A DNA stretch of 7,494 nucleotides from an uncultured Corynebacterium sp. (GTDB taxonomy: Bacteria > Actinomycetota > Actinomycetes > Mycobacteriales > Mycobacteriaceae), in the NCBI GenBank assembly GCA_943908385.1, contig CALTTF010000080.1, forward strand, positions 1-7,494, written 5' to 3'. Position 1 is the stretch's first letter. Every line of letters begins with the position of its first letter. Below the pieces are notes generated by a model that saw only the letters and a list, made by a program, of their open reading frames with translations, was not told where the DNA came from and made no database searches. Shown piece after piece: positions 5,449 through 7,494 of this stretch. A program made the position numbers and the translations under genes.

Positions 5449-7164
5449 CTACCGCTTGATCACGGCGAAGCCCCACGGCTCCAGCTGGGTCTCCGTTGCC
5501 GTGACGGTGGGGGTGCTGAACGAGTAGACGAGCTCCCCGCCGACGGGAACGGTGACCTGTTCGCCGGAGAGGTTGGCGGCGAGCACGACGTCGTCGTAGC
5601 CCATGGTCAGCCAGGCATCGGAGTGCTCGACCTGCAGCTCGCGGAGATCTTCGCGCGCGAGGTTCAGGTCGCGGCGCAGCGTCAGCAGTGTCCTGTACGC
5701 CTGGTACACAGCCGTGGCGTCATCGCCGTGGTTCCAGTCCAGCTTCGCCGACTCGAAAGTGGCCGGGTCCGCCGGGTCGGGGACCTCGTCGAAGTCCCAG
5801 CCGTAGCGGGCGAATTCGTGGGCGCGGCCCTCGCGCGTGAGGCGCATGAGCTCCTCGTCGGTGTGGGAGACGAAGAAGGGGAACGGTGTCTGCGCGAAGG
5901 ATTCCTCGCCCTGGAAGATCATCGGGGTGAACGGGCTGAAAAAGATCACCGCTGCCTTGAGCACGTGCTGGGCCGGTGTGAGGTTTTGCGACGGGCGGTC
6001 GCCTTCCGCGCGGTTGCCCACCTGGTCGTGGGTGGTGGTGTAGGTGATCAGCTTCCACGGCGGGATCGCCGCGAGATCGAGGGCGCGGCCGTGGGTGCGG
6101 CCGCGGTAACCGGAGTAGTCGTTGCGGAACCGGTAGCCGTGGCGCAGCGTGTCCGCGAGGATCTCCACCGTGCCGAAGTCCTCGTAGTACGCGTTGTTCT
6201 CGCCGGTGACAACGGTGTGGAGCGCATGGTGGACGTCGTCAAGCCATTGCGCGTCGAGCCCGTACCCGCCGACCGAATAATCGGAGATGATGCGCGGATC
6301 GTTCATGTCACTCTCGGCGATGATGATCGGGTTCGGTCCCTGTTCCGCCTCGACCTCGTCGGCGACCCTGTTGATCTGCTCCATGATCGAGTACGCGCCG
6401 CGGTCGTCGTAGGTCTGCACCGCGTCGAGGCGCAACCCGTCGATGTGGAACTCGGTGAGCCAGCGCCGCACCGCGTCGAGCACGTAGGCGCGGACCTCGT
6501 CCGAATCGGCGCCGGAGAGGTTGACCACATCGCCCCAGCCCGTCGCGCCAGCAGTGGTGTACGGTCCGAACTGCCCGTTGTAATTGCCGTCGGGGCCGAA
6601 GTGGTTGTACACCACATCCAAGAACACGCCGATGCCTTTGCCGTGCGCGGCGTCGACCAGGCGCTTCAGGCCCTCGGGCCCGCCGTAGCTCTCCTGCACG
6701 GCGAACCAGTCCACGCCGTCGTAGCCCCAGTTGCGCTCGCCAGCGAAGGGCTGGACGGGCATCAGCTCGATCGTGGTCACGCCCAGGTCCGCAAGATAAT
6801 CGAGCTTATCGACGACTCCGTCGAACGTTCCCTCCTCACTGAACGTGCCCACGTGGAGCTCGTAGATGACCTGCCCTTTGAGCTCGTAACGGGTCCAGTG
6901 CTGGTCCGACCACTCGAATTCGGGGTCGGTCACCTGCGACAGGCCGTGCACCCCGTCGGGCTGGCGGGTGGAGCGGGGATCGGGGAGGGGAGCGGTCCAC
7001 GACGCGCCGTCGTAAAGCGAAAATCCGTAGCGCTGACCCGGAACTTTCTCGATGTCGCTCAGCCACCATCCTCGGCGCTTCTCGTCGCGGTGCATCTCGT
7101 GCTCGTGATCGTCGACGACGAGTTTCACATCGTGCGCGTACGGGGCCCATACATCGAACTTCAT
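5449..7164 (-). CDS. treZ: Maltooligosyltrehalose trehalohydrolase (GH13)
   Basis: TreZ releases trehalose from the maltooligosyl-trehalose made by TreY (EC 3.2.1.141), the second step of the TreYZ route from glycogen or maltodextrins, in the cytoplasm. Trehalose also feeds the trehalose mycolates of the corynebacterial envelope. The 571-residue product starts with an E-set/CBM48-like domain (FDVWAPYAHDV, about 1-95, ending near QPDGVHG), then the GH13 barrel: YELHVGTF, NWGYDGV, DVVYNHFGP (region I), catalytic Asp247 in DGLRLDAV, acid/base Glu284 in IIAESD, and transition-state Asp380 in THDQVGNR. A C-terminal beta domain follows. Length and residue spacing are normal. I chose ATG 7164-7162, giving MKFDVWAP with a weak GGTGG upstream; GTG 7173 would add three residues and might be leaderless. 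Its stop lies 12 bp from the convergent ilvA stop. treY is not in the window, as expected where these genes are unlinked. Confidence 0.95.
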   Translation of the reverse strand: MKFDVWAPYAHDVKLVVDDHEHEMHRDEKRRGWWLSDIEKVPGQRYGFSLYDGASWTAPLPDPRSTRQPDGVHGLSQVTDPEFEWSDQHWTRYELKGQVIYELHVGTFSEEGTFDGVVDKLDYLADLGVTTIELMPVQPFAGERNWGYDGVDWFAVQESYGGPEGLKRLVDAAHGKGIGVFLDVVYNHFGPDGNYNGQFGPYTTAGATGWGDVVNLSGADSDEVRAYVLDAVRRWLTEFHIDGLRLDAVQTYDDRGAYSIMEQINRVADEVEAEQGPNPIIIAESDMNDPRIISDYSVGGYGLDAQWLDDVHHALHTVVTGENNAYYEDFGTVEILADTLRHGYRFRNDYSGYRGRTHGRALDLAAIPPWKLITYTTTHDQVGNRAEGDRPSQNLTPAQHVLKAAVIFFSPFTPMIFQGEESFAQTPFPFFVSHTDEELMRLTREGRAHEFARYGWDFDEVPDPADPATFESAKLDWNHGDDATAVYQAYRTLLTLRRDLNLAREDLRELQVEHSDAWLTMGYDDVVLAANLSGEQVTVPVGGELVYSFSTPTVTATETQLEPWGFAVIKR

Positions 7165-7179
7165 GTGTTCCACCCTAAG

Positions 7180-7185
7180 TAATAT
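7180..7185 (+). promoter_or_regulatory. -10 box for the yigZ remnant, in the short divergent gap with treZ
   Basis: TAATAT matches the TANNNT -10 consensus and ends nine bases before ATG 7195, so the transcript would be leaderless or nearly so; no ribosome binding site is present. Its complement is also AT-rich (ATATTA) and lies six bases before the alternative GTG 7173 of treZ, so the 30-bp gap may hold back-to-back promoters. No clear -35 was seen for either direction. Confidence 0.45.
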
Positions 7186-7194
7186 GGTCCCGCA

Positions 7195-7299
7195 ATGGAG
7201 ACAACATATTCACTGCCTGTGTCGGGCGAGCCGACGGTGAACGAAATCGAGATCAAGCGCTCGCGCTTCATCACCTGGATTGCACGCGCCGAAGCGTGA
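7195..7299 (+). pseudogene. yigZ: YigZ/IMPACT-family gene, 5' remnant only
   Basis: The frame from ATG 7195 encodes 34 residues and ends at TGA 7297-7299. The sequence METTYSLPVSGEPTVNEIEIKRSRFIT followed by WIARAEA is the typical N-terminus of YigZ/IMPACT proteins, where an (E/K)IKKSRFI-type motif precedes the first domain. Intact members are about 200 residues; here everything after roughly codon 33 is missing and the sequence passes directly into the end of an unrelated gene in another frame. The family's role in bacteria is not well defined; an RNA- or ribosome-related function has been suggested. The loss looks like a deletion rather than a point mutation, because no YigZ-like sequence continues in any frame. 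Confidence 0.7.
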
Positions 7300-7369
7300 C
7301 CGCGGTGCTGGTAGACCGACTAAAAAAGAGCGCCGCGAGCTAGACAAACTGCGTGGCAGGCGCGGCTAA
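7292..7369 (+). pseudogene. S4-domain (Hsp15-like) RNA-binding protein gene, 3' remnant only
   Basis: In the frame running from about AAG 7292 to TAA 7367-7369 the sequence reads KRDRGAGRPTKKERRELDKL then RGRRG and stop. The RPTKKERREL stretch matches the basic tail of Hsp15-type S4-domain proteins (E. coli Hsp15 ends with RPDKKERRDLLRF), which bind ribosomal RNA of stalled 50S subunits. The S4 domain itself and any start codon are absent; upstream sequence belongs to the yigZ remnant in a different frame, so this cannot be expressed normally. Assignment rests on a short conserved tail. The 3' end overlaps the stop of the convergent minus-strand gene by two bases. Confidence 0.6.
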
Positions 7370-7494
7370 GCGTGGAGCGGGAAGCGCCGCCAAGGAGAGT
7401 TCGGGTCGATCAATGCTTCCGTGAGAATGTGGTCGAACAACTGGAGTTCACCCTGCATGTCGTCTGCGTTGTCCCTGATGGTGTCGGCTGACCA
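7366..7494 (-). CDS. C-terminal end of an unrecognised protein (5' end outside window)
   Basis: The minus strand is open from the window edge to TAG 7368-7366 and encodes 42 residues, including DNADDMQGELQLFDHILTEA and ending PWRRFPLHA. Codon use is GC-rich with normal third positions, and the peptide looks like a folded amphipathic helix followed by a short tail. I cannot assign a family. Its stop codon overlaps that of the S4 remnant tail-to-tail. An internal ATG exists, but no ribosome binding site supports a start there. Confidence 0.6.
   Translation of the reverse strand, partial: WSADTIRDNADDMQGELQLFDHILTEALIDPNSPWRRFPLHA

Noticed and set aside
5623..7182. Long plus-strand open frame (519 codons) opposite treZ
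   Set aside because: The composition is a repetitive Val/Arg/Glu/His shadow of the treZ codons, while treZ itself carries all GH13 catalytic motifs.
7195..7299. The 34-codon frame as an intact small protein
   Set aside because: It matches the N-terminus of a much longer family and stops just after passing into sequence from another gene, so a remnant explains it better.

Overview
The window looks like chromosomal core sequence from a high-GC Corynebacterium or a close relative. This rests on a DnaE1 polymerase of actinobacterial type, a short threonine dehydratase with a single ACT-like regulatory domain, a TreZ trehalose enzyme, TANNNT-type -10 boxes placed directly before start codons, and GTG starts. 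The genus is an inference from these traits; I could not run a search.

Layout, left to right. (1) 1-1938 (+): the C-terminal half of the replicative DNA polymerase III alpha subunit, dnaE1, followed by a large structured terminator at 1974-2042. (2) 2085-2564 (-): a small exported, acidic, low-complexity protein with a C-terminal membrane-type helix and no recognised function. Its promoter lies inside a 9-bp inverted repeat. (3) 2685-3953 (-): a solitary AAA ATPase of the AAA_14/DUF4143 type with a PD-(D/E)xK-like C-terminus. It is preceded by an excellent ribosome binding site and three direct repeats at an exact 23-bp period. (4) 4153-5436 (+): threonine dehydratase ilvA, probably translated from a leaderless mRNA. 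(5) 5449-7164 (-): maltooligosyltrehalose trehalohydrolase treZ, convergent with ilvA and only 12 bp from it. (6) 7195-7369 (+): a deletion scar that joins the first ~33 codons of a YigZ/IMPACT-family gene, out of frame, to the last ~25 codons of an S4-domain (Hsp15-like) RNA-binding protein gene. (7) 7366-7494 (-): the C-terminal end of an unrecognised gene that runs off the window.

The genes do not form one pathway. dnaE1, ilvA and treZ are housekeeping functions (replication, isoleucine synthesis, trehalose synthesis from maltodextrins). The accessory content is the exported protein plus ATPase pair on the minus strand between dnaE1 and ilvA. The points most worth a second look are the three-repeat array upstream of the ATPase, the dyad over the exported-protein promoter, and the yigZ/S4 fusion scar. 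I see no RNA genes, insertion sequences or CRISPR array.
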